Below, one piece after another: positions 29,337 to 37,819 of a DNA stretch of 64,000 nt. Each line of letters begins with the position of its first letter. Within the stretch, counting starts at the first letter, position 1. The stretch spans positions 1-64,000 of the forward strand of contig CAMCFN010000008.1 in the NCBI GenBank assembly GCA_945874145.1. Direction: 5' to 3'. The notes beneath the pieces are model-generated. The model was not told the DNA's origin. It did not search any database and saw nothing but the letters and a program-made list of their open reading frames with translations. The stretch is from Akkermansia muciniphila (GTDB lineage Bacteria; Verrucomicrobiota; Verrucomicrobiia; Limisphaerales; SXTU01). The translations under genes were made by a program, and so were the position numbers.

Positions 29337-30071
29337 TCAGCGCTGCTTGCGCGGATAGCGCCGCAGCCCATTCTGAAACCACAGCCGCCACACCATGAAG
29401 AGCGCCTCCTTCACGATACCCTTGGACATCTTCGAGTTTCCCTGGAAGCGGTCGGTGAAGATGATCGGCACCTCGGCAATCCGCAGGCCCTGCCGCCAAA
29501 TCTTGTGCGACATCTCAATCTGGAAGCTGTAGCCGTTGGATTGCACGGCATCGAGGTCCAGCGATTGCAGCGTGGCACGGCGGAAGCACTTGAAGCCGCC
29601 GGTCGGGTCGCTCAGGGGCAGGCCGGTGATGACGCGCACATACTTGGCCGCGCCCAGCGAGAGCACGAGGCGGTTGAGCGGCCAGTTGATGACGCGGATG
29701 CCGTTGCAGTAGCGCGACCCGATGACGAGGTCGGCACCCTCTGCGGCGGCGAGAAACTTATGGATGTCGTCCGGGTTGTGCGAGAAGTCGCCGTCCATCT
29801 CCATGATGAACTCGTAGTCGCGAGCGAGCGCCCACTTGAACCCGGCGATGTAGGCGCGGCCCAAGCCGTTCTTCTCCGCGCGGTGCAAAACGTGGATAGA
29901 CGGATGCTTGGCGGCGAGTTCGTCGGCGAGCTTGCCGGTGCCATCCGGCGAGTTGTCATCCACTACGAGCAGGTCCACCGGGACAGGCAGTTTGAGAATG
30001 TGCGCGGCGAGCGGAGGGAGGTTCTCCCGCTCGTTGTAGGTCGGCACGATGACAAGGGCGCGGTGGCTCAT
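29337..30071 (-). CDS. Family 2 glycosyltransferase (polyprenol-phosphate mannosyl/glucosyltransferase-like)
   Basis: 244 residues from ATG at 30069-30071 (MSHRALVIVPTYNERENLPP). GT-A fold with VDLLVVDDNSPDGTGKLADE, EMDGDFSHNPDD (DxD-like), a GSRYCNGIRVINWPLNRLVL segment and a C-terminal FTDRFQGNSKMSKGIVKEAL. This pattern is that of dolichol-phosphate mannosyltransferase homologues, which attach a sugar to a lipid carrier. There is no C-terminal membrane domain. It is transcribed divergently from the DUF1549 gene. Confidence 0.88.
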   Translation of the reverse strand: MSHRALVIVPTYNERENLPPLAAHILKLPVPVDLLVVDDNSPDGTGKLADELAAKHPSIHVLHRAEKNGLGRAYIAGFKWALARDYEFIMEMDGDFSHNPDDIHKFLAAAEGADLVIGSRYCNGIRVINWPLNRLVLSLGAAKYVRVITGLPLSDPTGGFKCFRRATLQSLDLDAVQSNGYSFQIEMSHKIWRQGLRIAEVPIIFTDRFQGNSKMSKGIVKEALFMVWRLWFQNGLRRYPRKQR

Positions 30072-30188
30072 GCTGCTTAGGCGGCAAGCGTCGAGGATGC
30101 GTCGCCCCAACTCAAGCCGGGATTCCCTGTAGCCGGCTCGTGGCTTCCCAAGGCGAATCCGGCGGCCTGCGCTGCGTCTGACAACGTG

Positions 30189-33100
30189 ATGCCCGACGCG
30201 GAAAACACCTCCAAGCTCCAAGCTCCCAACCTCAAGCTCCGAAGCGTCCGCGCGCGCCTCGGCTTGGTGGTTGGAGCTTGGTGTTTCTTTGGGATATGGA
30301 GCTTGGGATATGGCGCATCCAGATCGGAGTTCGATTTCTTCGAGCGCCGCATCCGGCCGGTGCTCGTGCAGCAGTGCTACGAATGTCACAGCGCCGGAAG
30401 CAAATCACTCAAGGGCGGCCTGCATGTGGACACCCGCGACGGCCTTCGCCGCGGCGGCAACTCGGGCGAGCCAGCGGTCGTGCCCGGCGAGCCGGACAGC
30501 AGCCGGTTGCTCGCGGCCATCCGCCACTTGAGCGCGGACTTGCAGATGCCGCCGAAGAAGCAGCTTTCGCCGCCGCAAATCGCCGACTTCGAGCAGTGGA
30601 TTCGCGCCGGTGCGCCGGACCCGCGTGAGGGTAAGCCTGACACGGCCGGCAACCAGCGGTCAGCGAAGCCACACTGGGCCTTCGTTCCACCGAAGGATCA
30701 GCCGCTGCCCAAGGTGAAGGACAAGGCTTGGCCGAAGTCGCCGATTGACCACTTCATTCTCGCGAAGCTGGAGGCCAGCGGTCTGAAGCCCTCGCCGCCC
30801 GCCGACCCGCGCACGTTGATTCGCCGCATGACTTACGATCTCACCGGCCTGCCGCCCAGCGCGGAAGAGGTCGAGGCGTTCGTCCGCGAGTGTTCCTCCA
30901 TCGGCAGTCGCCAGGCGGCAATCGCAAATCTCGCCGACCGTCTCCTCGTTTCCCCGCACTACGGCGAGCGTTGGGCGCGGCACTGGCTCGATGTGGCGCG
31001 CTACGCGGACACGAAGGGCTATGTCTATGCCCGCGAGGAGCGTTTCTACGCGCATTCCTACGCCTACCGTGACTGGGTTGTCCGCGCACTGAACAACGAC
31101 CTGCCTTACGATCGCTTTCTGATGCTCCAGATTGCGGGTGATCAGCTCGTGCCGGAGTTCAAAGTCGCCGAGGGGGCGCAAGCCACCAAGGCCAGCTCTC
31201 AACTTTCAACTTTCAACCCTCAACCGGCGCGCAGCGACCTGGCCGCCCTCGGTTTCCTGACGACTGGTCGCCGCTTCATCGGCGTGACGCACGAGATCAT
31301 CGACGACCGCATCGACGTGGTGACACGCGGCACGATGGGCCTGACCGTCCAGTGCGCCCGCTGCCACGACCACAAATACGACCCCATCCCCACGGCCGAC
31401 TACTACTCGCTCTACGGCGTATTCCAGAGCACGGCGGACGAGCTTGTGCAAATCGAGTTTCCGGAAAAGTCCGACGCCCTCGCCGCGTTCGAGAAAGAGT
31501 ATCAAGTTCGCCTAGACAAGCTGAACTCCACCTTGGCCGCGCGCCGCGCCGAGACCGCCGCCCGCGCCCGCGCCCGGGTGACGGACTACCTGCTCGCGCA
31601 GTTTGAGCTGCACAAATATCCCGAGGAAGGCTTCGACCAAATCCTGACCGACAAGGATCTCATCCCCGCCACTGTCCGCCGCTGGCAGGCGTATCTGGAC
31701 CAGGCGAATAAACGTGGCGACCCGGTCTGGGCGTTGTGGCATCAGCACGTCACCGCGCCGCAAGGCGCGGCCAAAGTAGGTCAGGCTTCCAGCCTGATTT
31801 CTAACATCAAATCTCCCGCTCAAGCGGCGCAGGTGGATGGAACGACAGGCGGGACGCCTGTCCTACTTTTGGAAGCCTTCGCTACGCCGCCGCAATCGCC
31901 GAGCGAAGTCGCCGAGCGCTACGGCAAGGTGCTTTCCACCATCGACCAGCAGTGGCAGGCCGCGCTTGCCGCCGCGAAGACGAACAATTTGCCGCCGCCC
32001 ACGGCCCTGCCAGACCCACATGCCGAGGCGCTGCGCCAGGTCCTCTATTCTGCCAGCTCACCTGTCGTCGTCCCGGACGATGGCATAGTGAACACCGAAC
32101 TGCTCTTCACCTCAAAACACACGGAGGAACTATGGAAGCTCCAAGGTGAGGTGGACCGCCACCTCATCCGCACACCAGCGTCCCCGGCGCACGCGCTCAT
32201 TGTGAGTGATCGCCAGCCAACGCAGAACCCACGCGTCTTCCTGCGGGGCGACCCGAAGAACAAGGGCATCGAAGTCCCGCGCCAGTTCCTGCAAGCCGTC
32301 TCCGGTCCGCAGCGCCAGCCATTCACGCATGGCAGCGGACGCCTCGAACTCGCCCGCGCCATCGCCAGTCCGGACAACCCGCTCACCGCCCGTGTGATGG
32401 TGAACCGGCTGTGGCTGCATCATTTCGGCGCGGGCCTCGTGAAGACGCCCAGCGATTTCGGCCTGCGTGCCGAAGCACCGAGTCATCCTGAGCTGCTCGA
32501 CTGGCTGGCGCGGCGCTTCGTCGCCGAGGGGTGGAGCTTGAAGGCGATGCACCGGTTGCTGCTCACGAGCGCGGCGTATCAGCAGAGCGGCGAGTATTCA
32601 GTGTCCAGTAATCAGCATTCAGTGAGGGCACCTGATTCCGGGCGACCCACTGCAAACTGGAAACTGAATACTGAACACTGGAAGCGCGCCGCTGCGCTCG
32701 ACCCCGACAATCGCCTCCTCTGGCGTGCGAACCGCCAGCGGCTCGACTTCGAGGAACTGCGCGATTCGCTGCTCATGGCGAGCGGCGAACTCGACCGCGT
32801 CCCCGGCGGCAAGCCGGTGGACATCTTCACCAGCAAGCGCCGCAGCCTCTACGGCCTCGTGGACCGCCAGTATCTCCCCGGCGTTTTCCGCGTCTTCGAC
32901 TTCGCCAACCCCGACCTCCACATTCCGCAGCGACACGAGACGACTGTTTCGCAGCAGGCGCTGTTCTTCCTCAACCATCCGTTCGTCGCCGCACGGGGCA
33001 AGGCGCTTGCCTCACGCGCCGATTTCACCAGCCTCGGCTCACCGGAGGAGAAAGTCCGCCTGCTCTACCGCGCCCTCTACCAGCGCGAGCCGACGTCTGC

Positions 33101-33788
33101 GCAAACCGCCGCCGCTGTGCGCTTCGTGGCCGAGGCGGAGGCGAACCAGCCTCAGGCGCCCAAGCCATCGCCGGAAAACCAGTGGCGCTATGGCTGGGGC
33201 GAATACGACGAGACCACGCGCAAGCTCAAGGGCTTCGCCGCGCTGCCGCACTTTACGGGCAAGGCCTGGCAAGGCGGTCCGAGCTGGCCCGATGCCAAGC
33301 TCGGCTGGGCGCAGCTCACCGCCGACGGCGGGCACACGGGCAATGACCTCCAGCACGCCGTCATTCGCCGCTGGATTGCACCGCGCGATTGTGGCGTGAG
33401 CATCGCGGGCCGCATCGCGCACGAGACCAGCGCGGGCGACGGCGTGCGCGCGTTCATCGTCAGCAGCTCGGCCGGCCAGCTCCGCACGGTGACTGTTCAC
33501 AATTCGTCGGAGGAGCTGCGCGTGCCGACCACCGCCGTGAAAGCGGGGGACACCCTTGACTTCATTGTGGACTACCGCGCGAACCTGAACAGCGACGAGT
33601 TCAAGTGGTCGCCCATCATCACCGAGTTGAACACCGCCGCCGCTGCCGGCGCGGCCGTGCCCGTGAAGGAGTGGGATGCGAAGAAAGACTTCCGTGGCGT
33701 GGACGTGCCCGTCATGCCGGCGCTCAAGCCCTGGGAACAGCTCGTCCAAGTGCTGCTCTCGGCGAACGAGTTTCTGTTCGTGGACTAA
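30189..33788 (+). CDS. PSCyt1/DUF1549/DUF1553 secreted protein carrying four repeat families
   Basis: 1199 residues from ATG 30189. Domains: a planctomycete cytochrome-C-like motif (RPVLVQQCYECHSAG, CxxCH), DUF1549 (IDHFILAKLEASGLKPSPPA, RYADTKGYVYAREERFYAHS, CARCHDHKYDPIPTADYYSL), and DUF1553 (PDNPLTARVMVNRLWLHHFG, YLPGVFRVFDFANPDLHIPQ). These proteins are typical of Verrucomicrobiota and Planctomycetota and are thought to act in polysaccharide use. Four repeat stretches are read in frame at 30208-30313, 31196-31223, 31776-31866 and 32594-32681. The first encodes the hydrophobic N-terminal segment (LGLVVGAWCFFGIWSLGYGA). Confidence 0.9.
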   Translation: MPDAENTSKLQAPNLKLRSVRARLGLVVGAWCFFGIWSLGYGASRSEFDFFERRIRPVLVQQCYECHSAGSKSLKGGLHVDTRDGLRRGGNSGEPAVVPGEPDSSRLLAAIRHLSADLQMPPKKQLSPPQIADFEQWIRAGAPDPREGKPDTAGNQRSAKPHWAFVPPKDQPLPKVKDKAWPKSPIDHFILAKLEASGLKPSPPADPRTLIRRMTYDLTGLPPSAEEVEAFVRECSSIGSRQAAIANLADRLLVSPHYGERWARHWLDVARYADTKGYVYAREERFYAHSYAYRDWVVRALNNDLPYDRFLMLQIAGDQLVPEFKVAEGAQATKASSQLSTFNPQPARSDLAALGFLTTGRRFIGVTHEIIDDRIDVVTRGTMGLTVQCARCHDHKYDPIPTADYYSLYGVFQSTADELVQIEFPEKSDALAAFEKEYQVRLDKLNSTLAARRAETAARARARVTDYLLAQFELHKYPEEGFDQILTDKDLIPATVRRWQAYLDQANKRGDPVWALWHQHVTAPQGAAKVGQASSLISNIKSPAQAAQVDGTTGGTPVLLLEAFATPPQSPSEVAERYGKVLSTIDQQWQAALAAAKTNNLPPPTALPDPHAEALRQVLYSASSPVVVPDDGIVNTELLFTSKHTEELWKLQGEVDRHLIRTPASPAHALIVSDRQPTQNPRVFLRGDPKNKGIEVPRQFLQAVSGPQRQPFTHGSGRLELARAIASPDNPLTARVMVNRLWLHHFGAGLVKTPSDFGLRAEAPSHPELLDWLARRFVAEGWSLKAMHRLLLTSAAYQQSGEYSVSSNQHSVRAPDSGRPTANWKLNTEHWKRAAALDPDNRLLWRANRQRLDFEELRDSLLMASGELDRVPGGKPVDIFTSKRRSLYGLVDRQYLPGVFRVFDFANPDLHIPQRHETTVSQQALFFLNHPFVAARGKALASRADFTSLGSPEEKVRLLYRALYQREPTSAQTAAAVRFVAEAEANQPQAPKPSPENQWRYGWGEYDETTRKLKGFAALPHFTGKAWQGGPSWPDAKLGWAQLTADGGHTGNDLQHAVIRRWIAPRDCGVSIAGRIAHETSAGDGVRAFIVSSSAGQLRTVTVHNSSEELRVPTTAVKAGDTLDFIVDYRANLNSDEFKWSPIITELNTAAAAGAAVPVKEWDAKKDFRGVDVPVMPALKPWEQLVQVLLSANEFLFVD
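30208..30313. repeat. 'ctccaagctcc/ggagcttgg' palindromic repeat encoding a leader peptide
   Basis: The left arm, 30208-30240, is built of ccaagctcc units. The right arm, 30261-30313, is built of ggagcttgg and gggatatgg units. The arms are inverted. The right arm is translated as the hydrophobic N-terminal helix of the DUF1549 protein. Confidence 0.7.
31196..31223. repeat. 'caactttcaactttcaaccc' short tandem repeat inside DUF1549 gene
   Basis: ctctcaactttcaactttca followed by accctcaa consists of seven-base tcaactt-like units. It is translated as SQLSTFNPQ, just before a conserved LGFLTTGRRFIGVTHE segment. Only one arm is seen. Confidence 0.6.
31776..31866. repeat. 'gtaggtcaggcttccagcct' palindrome inside DUF1549 gene
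   Basis: The left arm gtaggtcaggcttccagcct (31776 on) and the right arm gacaggcgggacgcctgtcc plus tac (31844-31866) are inverted. They are translated as VGQASSL through GTTGGTPVLL. The left arm matches the ileS repeat at 1048-1070. Confidence 0.75.
32594..32681. repeat. 'gtattcagtgtccagtaatc' palindrome inside DUF1549 gene
   Basis: The left arm, 32594-32624, is inverted against ctggaaactgaatactgaac plus actgg at 32657-32681. It is translated as YSVSSNQHSVRA through NWKLNTEHWKRA between LLLTSAAYQQSGE and LDPDNRLLWRANRQRLDFEE, where DUF1553 proteins normally continue directly. Same family as 13306-13382 and 22708-22818. Confidence 0.8.
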
Positions 33789-33830
33789 GCGCGTGGCGGG
33801 GACACTCCTGCCCCTTTTCTGAACCGCTCC

Positions 33831-34727
33831 TTAGGCCGGCGCAAACTCTTCCGCGTGGTAGCTGCTCCTCACCATCGGTCCGCTGGCGACGTGGACAAAG
33901 CCCAGCGCCTCGGCCCGCGCCCCGAGCTCCGCAAACTTGTCCGGGTGGACGAACTCCACGACCGGCAGATGCTTCAGCGTCGGCTGGAGGTATTGGCCCA
34001 GCGTGAGGATGTCGCAGTTGGCCGCGCGCAAGTCCTCCATCGCCGTGAGCACTTCCGCCTCCGTCTCGCCGAGGCCGAGCATGATGCCGGACTTCGTGAA
34101 GACATCCGGGCGACGCGCCTTCACTTTCGCCAGCACCGAGAGCGAGCGGTCGTAAGTGGCGCGGTGCCGCACGCTCGGCGTGAGGCGGCGGACGGTTTCG
34201 AGGTTGTGGTTGTAGATCTCCGGGTTCGCGCCGAGCACCGTTTCGATGCAGTCGTCCTTGTCCAGAAAGTCCGGCACCAGCACTTCGATGACGATACCGG
34301 GGTTGGCTGCGCGAGTGGCCTCGATGGTCTGTCGGAAATGTCCCGCGCCCCCGTCCGCGAGGTCGTCGCGCGCCACCGCCGTGATGACGACGTGCTTGAG
34401 GCCCATGCGTTTCGTCGCCTCGGCCACGCGCTGCGGCTCATCGGCTTCGAGCGCGAGCGGCTTGGCGGTGGACACGGCGCAGAAGCCGCACGCGCGCGTG
34501 CAGCGGTCGCCGGCGATCATGAAGGTCGCCGTGCCCTTGCTCCAGCACTCCCAATGGTTCGGGCACTTGGCGCTCTCACAGACGGTGTGGAGGCGCAGGT
34601 CGTTGAGCAGTTCGCGCGTCTTCGTGAACGCGCTGCTGGTCGGCAGCGAGAGGCGGAGCCACTCGGGGAGGCGCGGGCGCGGGGCGGACTTAGGCGAGGC
34701 AAGCAAGGTTTCCATCGGCACAATCAT
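33831..34727 (-). CDS. lipA: Lipoyl synthase
   Basis: 298 residues from ATG at 34725-34727, which overlaps the glutaredoxin stop. An internal ATG at 34713-34715 is possible. Radical-SAM enzyme that inserts two sulfurs into octanoyl groups of lipoyl-dependent enzymes. Seen: the auxiliary cluster CESAKCPNHWECWSKGTATF, the radical-SAM cluster CTRACGFC, VVITAVARDDLADGGAGHF, HNLETVRRLTPSVR and GIMLGLGETEAEVL. The C-terminal SSYHAEEF includes the conserved Ser. Translational coupling to a glutaredoxin-like gene fits an Fe-S enzyme but is not proof of a link. Confidence 0.96.
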   Translation of the reverse strand: MIVPMETLLASPKSAPRPRLPEWLRLSLPTSSAFTKTRELLNDLRLHTVCESAKCPNHWECWSKGTATFMIAGDRCTRACGFCAVSTAKPLALEADEPQRVAEATKRMGLKHVVITAVARDDLADGGAGHFRQTIEATRAANPGIVIEVLVPDFLDKDDCIETVLGANPEIYNHNLETVRRLTPSVRHRATYDRSLSVLAKVKARRPDVFTKSGIMLGLGETEAEVLTAMEDLRAANCDILTLGQYLQPTLKHLPVVEFVHPDKFAELGARAEALGFVHVASGPMVRSSYHAEEFAPA

Positions 34728-34975
34728 TCCCAACCGTTCTTCTTCCACCATTTCTCGATCTCCGGCGGGCCGAAGTCGCCGAGCACCTGGCCATCCACCT
34801 CGATGGTCGGGGCGAGGGTCTGGCCGGAGAGGCGCTCCATCTCGTCGTAAGCCTTGTCGTCGGCCATGACGTTGAGGATCTCATACTCCACACCGCGCGC
34901 GTCGAGCCAGTCCTCGGCCTTGGAGCACCACGGGCAACAGGGTTTGATGAAGAGGCGGACGCGGGTGGGTTTCAT
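34724..34975 (-). CDS. Glutaredoxin-like protein
   Basis: 83 residues: VRLFIKPCCPWCSKAEDWLD with a CPWC redox centre, then APTIEVDGQVLGDFGPPEIE with the cis-Pro (TAPT-like) site of glutaredoxins. It reduces disulfides or carries Fe-S clusters. The stop overlaps the lipA start. Its first 82 bases (34893-34974) are duplicated at 35449-35530 on the far side of hicBA with 79 of 82 identical, so the 5' end of this gene has been copied. Confidence 0.88.
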   Translation of the reverse strand: MKPTRVRLFIKPCCPWCSKAEDWLDARGVEYEILNVMADDKAYDEMERLSGQTLAPTIEVDGQVLGDFGPPEIEKWWKKNGWE

Positions 34976-34981
34976 GGGAAG

Positions 34982-35194
34982 TTACTTCAGCTTGCGGAAA
35001 TCCACCTCCGAAACACCGAGTTGCTTCAGTATTTCGCGGAAGAGCCAGCCGCCGATTTCGGTGCTGGGATGAATCGGAATCGTCGTGGCGCGACCATCTT
35101 TGTGCTGCCAGCGGGCGTGGCTGCCCTTTTGCCGGGTCTGCACAAAGCCGAGTTGCGCGGCGGCGCGCATCAACTCCCTCGCCTTAGCGGGCAT
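34982..35194 (-). CDS. hicA: HicA-type mRNA interferase toxin
   Basis: 70 residues. The HicA/YcfA fold motif is clear: MRAAAQLGFVQTRQKGSHAR with the catalytic His in GSH, then TIPIHPSTEIGGWLFREILK. It cleaves mRNA when free of HicB. Its start overlaps the hicB 3' end by 11 bases and it ends 7 bases before the glutaredoxin start. Confidence 0.9.
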   Translation of the reverse strand: MPAKARELMRAAAQLGFVQTRQKGSHARWQHKDGRATTIPIHPSTEIGGWLFREILKQLGVSEVDFRKLK

Positions 35195-35405
35195 GGGCGA
35201 CAGTGAGTTCCACGTCCTCGGGCAACGGCTGGCCGCGCTCGGCGAACTCCTCGACCATCATGTCGAAGACGTTGTGAAGCTCCTGCTGTGCGCCTTCCGG
35301 CGTGGAGCCGACTGCATGGCAGCCTGCAATAGCCGGCACGTAGGCGACGCAACTCCCGTTGTCGTCCCGATGGCAGACCACATGGTAGTCGAAGAGCGTT
35401 TTCAC
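35184..35405 (-). CDS. hicB: HicB-type antitoxin
   Basis: 73 residues with the partial RNase H-like HicB fold: DYHVVCHRDDNGSCVAYVPA, then IAGCHAVGSTPEGAQQELHN. No C-terminal DNA-binding domain is present, which is common in short HicB proteins. Order antitoxin-toxin on the minus strand, with the hicA start inside its 3' end. Confidence 0.88.
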   Translation of the reverse strand: MKTLFDYHVVCHRDDNGSCVAYVPAIAGCHAVGSTPEGAQQELHNVFDMMVEEFAERGQPLPEDVELTVAHAR

Positions 35406-35414
35406 GATGGGAAA

Positions 35415-35530
35415 CTAGCGCAGCGGTTGGGGAAACGGAAGCGGAATGCCGCGCGCGTTGAGCCAGGCCTCGGCCTTGGAGCACCACGGGCAATAGGGTT
35501 TGATGAAGAGGCGGACGCGGGTGGGTTTCA
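35415..35530 (-). pseudogene. Truncated glutaredoxin copy upstream of hicBA
   Basis: TTG-started 38-codon remnant. Its first 27 or so codons match the intact glutaredoxin (VRLFIKPYCPWCSKAEAWLN), then it diverges to PLPFPQPLR and stops. It keeps CPWC but lacks the rest of the fold. It marks a duplicated boundary around hicBA. Confidence 0.75.
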
Positions 35531-35532
35531 AC

Positions 35533-35889
35533 TCAGGATTGACCGGCTGGCTTTGACTTGGAGAGGAATATACTGATGAGTTTGAAGAACAAATAGACAA
35601 GCGATGCGAACCATAGCGACACCGTAATGCTGAGAAGGAAATCAAAAGGGCGAACCCAAACACGAAAACCGGTTTCACCACCATCTCCGACGAGTCCTAG
35701 GTAGAGGCTGAATCCTTCGAAAGGAATGCCCAGAAGCCAGTATTGGCCACGGAGTCCGGAAATGTCAGCGCGCGGATAAAACAACAGCACAAGAGCGGTT
35801 AGCCCCCCTGCTATTCGAGCGAGGATTTCATCTCGCTTCTCTCGCGATCCACTCGGCAGCCTCAACACTTCTGGAATGACGACGCGCAC
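35533..35889 (-). CDS. Small hypothetical membrane protein
   Basis: 118 residues from GTG at 35887-35889. Hydrophobic segments occur around IAGGLTALVLLFYP and FDFLLSITVSLWFASLVYLF. No family recognised. Its DNA is visibly AT-richer than its neighbours, which suggests recent arrival together with the hicBA segment. It begins 4 bases after the cupin stop. Confidence 0.5.
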   Translation of the reverse strand: MRVVIPEVLRLPSGSREKRDEILARIAGGLTALVLLFYPRADISGLRGQYWLLGIPFEGFSLYLGLVGDGGETGFRVWVRPFDFLLSITVSLWFASLVYLFFKLISIFLSKSKPAGQS

Positions 35890-35892
35890 AAC

Positions 35893-36255
35893 CTATTCCG
35901 TGATGAACGTGTCCTGATGCTCGTAGCACGGCGCGCAGCAGCAGAGCAGGCGCAGCACCTCTGGGCCGGTGTTCCAGAGCTTGTGCTTCTGGCCCGGCGG
36001 GATGGCGACGGCGTCGCCCGCGCGGAGCTCGCGCTCCTCGGCCTCAATGCGCATCCGGCCCGTGCCGTGCGTGATGTAGTAAATCTCCTCCGACTCCGCG
36101 TGGTAGTGCTCCATCGTGCTGCCGCCCACCGGCACGCGCGCCTCGGCGAGGGACTGGTTGCGGATGCCGGAGTTGCGATACGCCAGCAGCTCGCGGATTT
36201 CGGAGCCGTCCTTGGTGGTAAAGGCCGGCACGGCATCGAGATTCGTCACGTCCAT
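35893..36255 (-). CDS. Single-domain cupin protein
   Basis: 120 residues from ATG at 36253-36255 (MDVTNLDAVPAFTTKDGSEI). Cupin motif 1 is GGSTMEHYHAESEEIYYITH with the metal-binding His and Glu residues, and motif 2 is AVAIPPGQKHKLWN. A Cys-rich LLCCCAPCYEHQDTF tail is typical of one small cupin family. It could be a small enzyme or a sugar/metal-binding protein. Function not readable. Confidence 0.85.
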   Translation of the reverse strand: MDVTNLDAVPAFTTKDGSEIRELLAYRNSGIRNQSLAEARVPVGGSTMEHYHAESEEIYYITHGTGRMRIEAEERELRAGDAVAIPPGQKHKLWNTGPEVLRLLCCCAPCYEHQDTFITE

Positions 36256-36395
36256 AACGGCGCAGACTATCCAACCGCAACGGCGCGAAGGCAATCCCGC
36301 GCGCGGCTGAGTGCTGGCTTGGGGCGGGATGCTTGACACCCCCCGGCCTTTGAAACAGCCTCCGCCGACTCGATAAACGTCCATTTTTAACCGCC

Positions 36396-37742
36396 ATGTT
36401 CACGTCCCGATCCTTCCTCCTTGGCCTTGGTTCCGTCGCGCTGGGCGCGGTGTTGCTCACGGGTTGCGCCTCCTTGAACCGCGAGGCCGGTTTCCTGCCG
36501 CTCTTCGACGGCAAGACCCTGAATGGCTGGCAGTTGCTGGGCGGCAAGGGCGGTGGCTACGGCGTGAAGGACGGCGTGCTTTATTGCGCCAAGGGTGGTG
36601 GCGGCAACTTGCTCTCGGAGCGCGACTACAGCGACTTCATCTTCCGCTTCGAGTTCAAGCTGGAGGCCGGCTCCAACAACGGCATCGCCATCCGCGCGCC
36701 GTTTGCCGAGGGCAGCTTGGCCTACAGCGGCATGGAGGTGCAGATCCTCGACGACACCGACCCGAAATACGCCAAGCTCAAGCCCGCCCAATACCACGGT
36801 TCCGTCTATCTCATCGCCGCCGCCAAGCGCGGCGCTCTCCGCCCGGTCGGCGAATGGAACGAGGAGGAGATTTACTGCCGCGGCCGCCACATCCGCGTCA
36901 CGCTTAACGGCAAGGTCATCGTGGACACGGACCTCAACACCGTGACCGACCCCGAGACGCTGCGGAAGCATCCCGGCATGTTGCGCGAGAAAGGCCGCAT
37001 CGGCTTCCTGGGCCACAACGATTACGTTGAGTTCCGCAACCTGCGCCTGAAGGAGCTGCCCGTGGCCGAGGCACACAACATCCCGCCGCGTGGCTTTACC
37101 CGCCTCTTCAACGGCGTGGACCTGACGGGCTGGAAGGGCCTCGTGGCCGATCCGGTTAAGCGCGCCGCGATGTCCAAGGAGGAACTCGCCGCCGCACAGG
37201 CCAAGGCCGATGAGAACATGCTCGCCCACTGGGGCACGGCCGATGGCATGCTGATCTTCGACGGCAAGGGCCAGAACCTCTGCACCGCGCGCGACTACGG
37301 TGACTTTGAGATGCTATGCGACTGGAAGATTGGTCCGAAGGGGGACAGCGGCATCTACGTGCGGGGTTCGCCGCAGATTCAGATCTGGGAGCGTGAGACG
37401 CCGGCCAATCCCAAGCGCGTCGGTTCCGGCGGGCTTTACAACAACAAGACCCACCCCGCCGACCCGCTCAAGTGGGCCGACCACGCGCCGGGCTTGTGGA
37501 ACCGCTTCCGCATCCTGTGCCTCGGCGACAAGGTGCATGTCTATCTCAACGGTGAACTGGTGGTGAACAACGTCACCATGGAGAACTACTGGGATCGCAC
37601 CCAGCCGCTCTTCCCCACCGGCCAGATCGAGCTTCAGGCCCACGGCAGCGTGCTTTACTTCCGCAACCTCTACCTCCGCGAGATCACCCAGCCGCCCCCG
37701 CCCCCGGCCCCGAAAGCCAGCAAACCAGCGCCGCAGCCTTAG
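36396..37742 (+). CDS. Double DUF1080 (3-keto-disaccharide hydrolase family) lipoprotein
   Basis: 448 residues. Signal peptide with lipobox (GAVLLTGC) predicts a lipoprotein. Two DUF1080 jelly-roll domains follow: residues about 32-222 (FLPLFDGKTLNGWQ, FRFEFKLEAGSNNGIAIRAP) and about 235-430 (GFTRLFNGVDLTGWKGL, LCDWKIGPKGDSGIYVRGSP). The C-terminus is Pro-rich. DUF1080 proteins of this phylum cleave or bind 3-keto sugars and related glycans, often beside Gfo/Idh oxidoreductases. That fits the oxidoreductase and esterase nearby. Confidence 0.9.
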   Translation: MFTSRSFLLGLGSVALGAVLLTGCASLNREAGFLPLFDGKTLNGWQLLGGKGGGYGVKDGVLYCAKGGGGNLLSERDYSDFIFRFEFKLEAGSNNGIAIRAPFAEGSLAYSGMEVQILDDTDPKYAKLKPAQYHGSVYLIAAAKRGALRPVGEWNEEEIYCRGRHIRVTLNGKVIVDTDLNTVTDPETLRKHPGMLREKGRIGFLGHNDYVEFRNLRLKELPVAEAHNIPPRGFTRLFNGVDLTGWKGLVADPVKRAAMSKEELAAAQAKADENMLAHWGTADGMLIFDGKGQNLCTARDYGDFEMLCDWKIGPKGDSGIYVRGSPQIQIWERETPANPKRVGSGGLYNNKTHPADPLKWADHAPGLWNRFRILCLGDKVHVYLNGELVVNNVTMENYWDRTQPLFPTGQIELQAHGSVLYFRNLYLREITQPPPPPAPKASKPAPQP

Positions 37743-37819
37743 TTTCGGGCTTCCCATGCTTCGCGGTAGCACAAGCAGCGACCCGGGGCGAAACGCCCGT
37801 AGCACGGAGACGCGCGTTG

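Noticed and set aside
30072..30188. N-terminal extension of the glycosyltransferase up to 30389
   Set aside because: The frame is open, but it would translate the ccaagctcc repeat and overlap the divergent DUF1549 gene. ATG at 30071 gives a normal family start.
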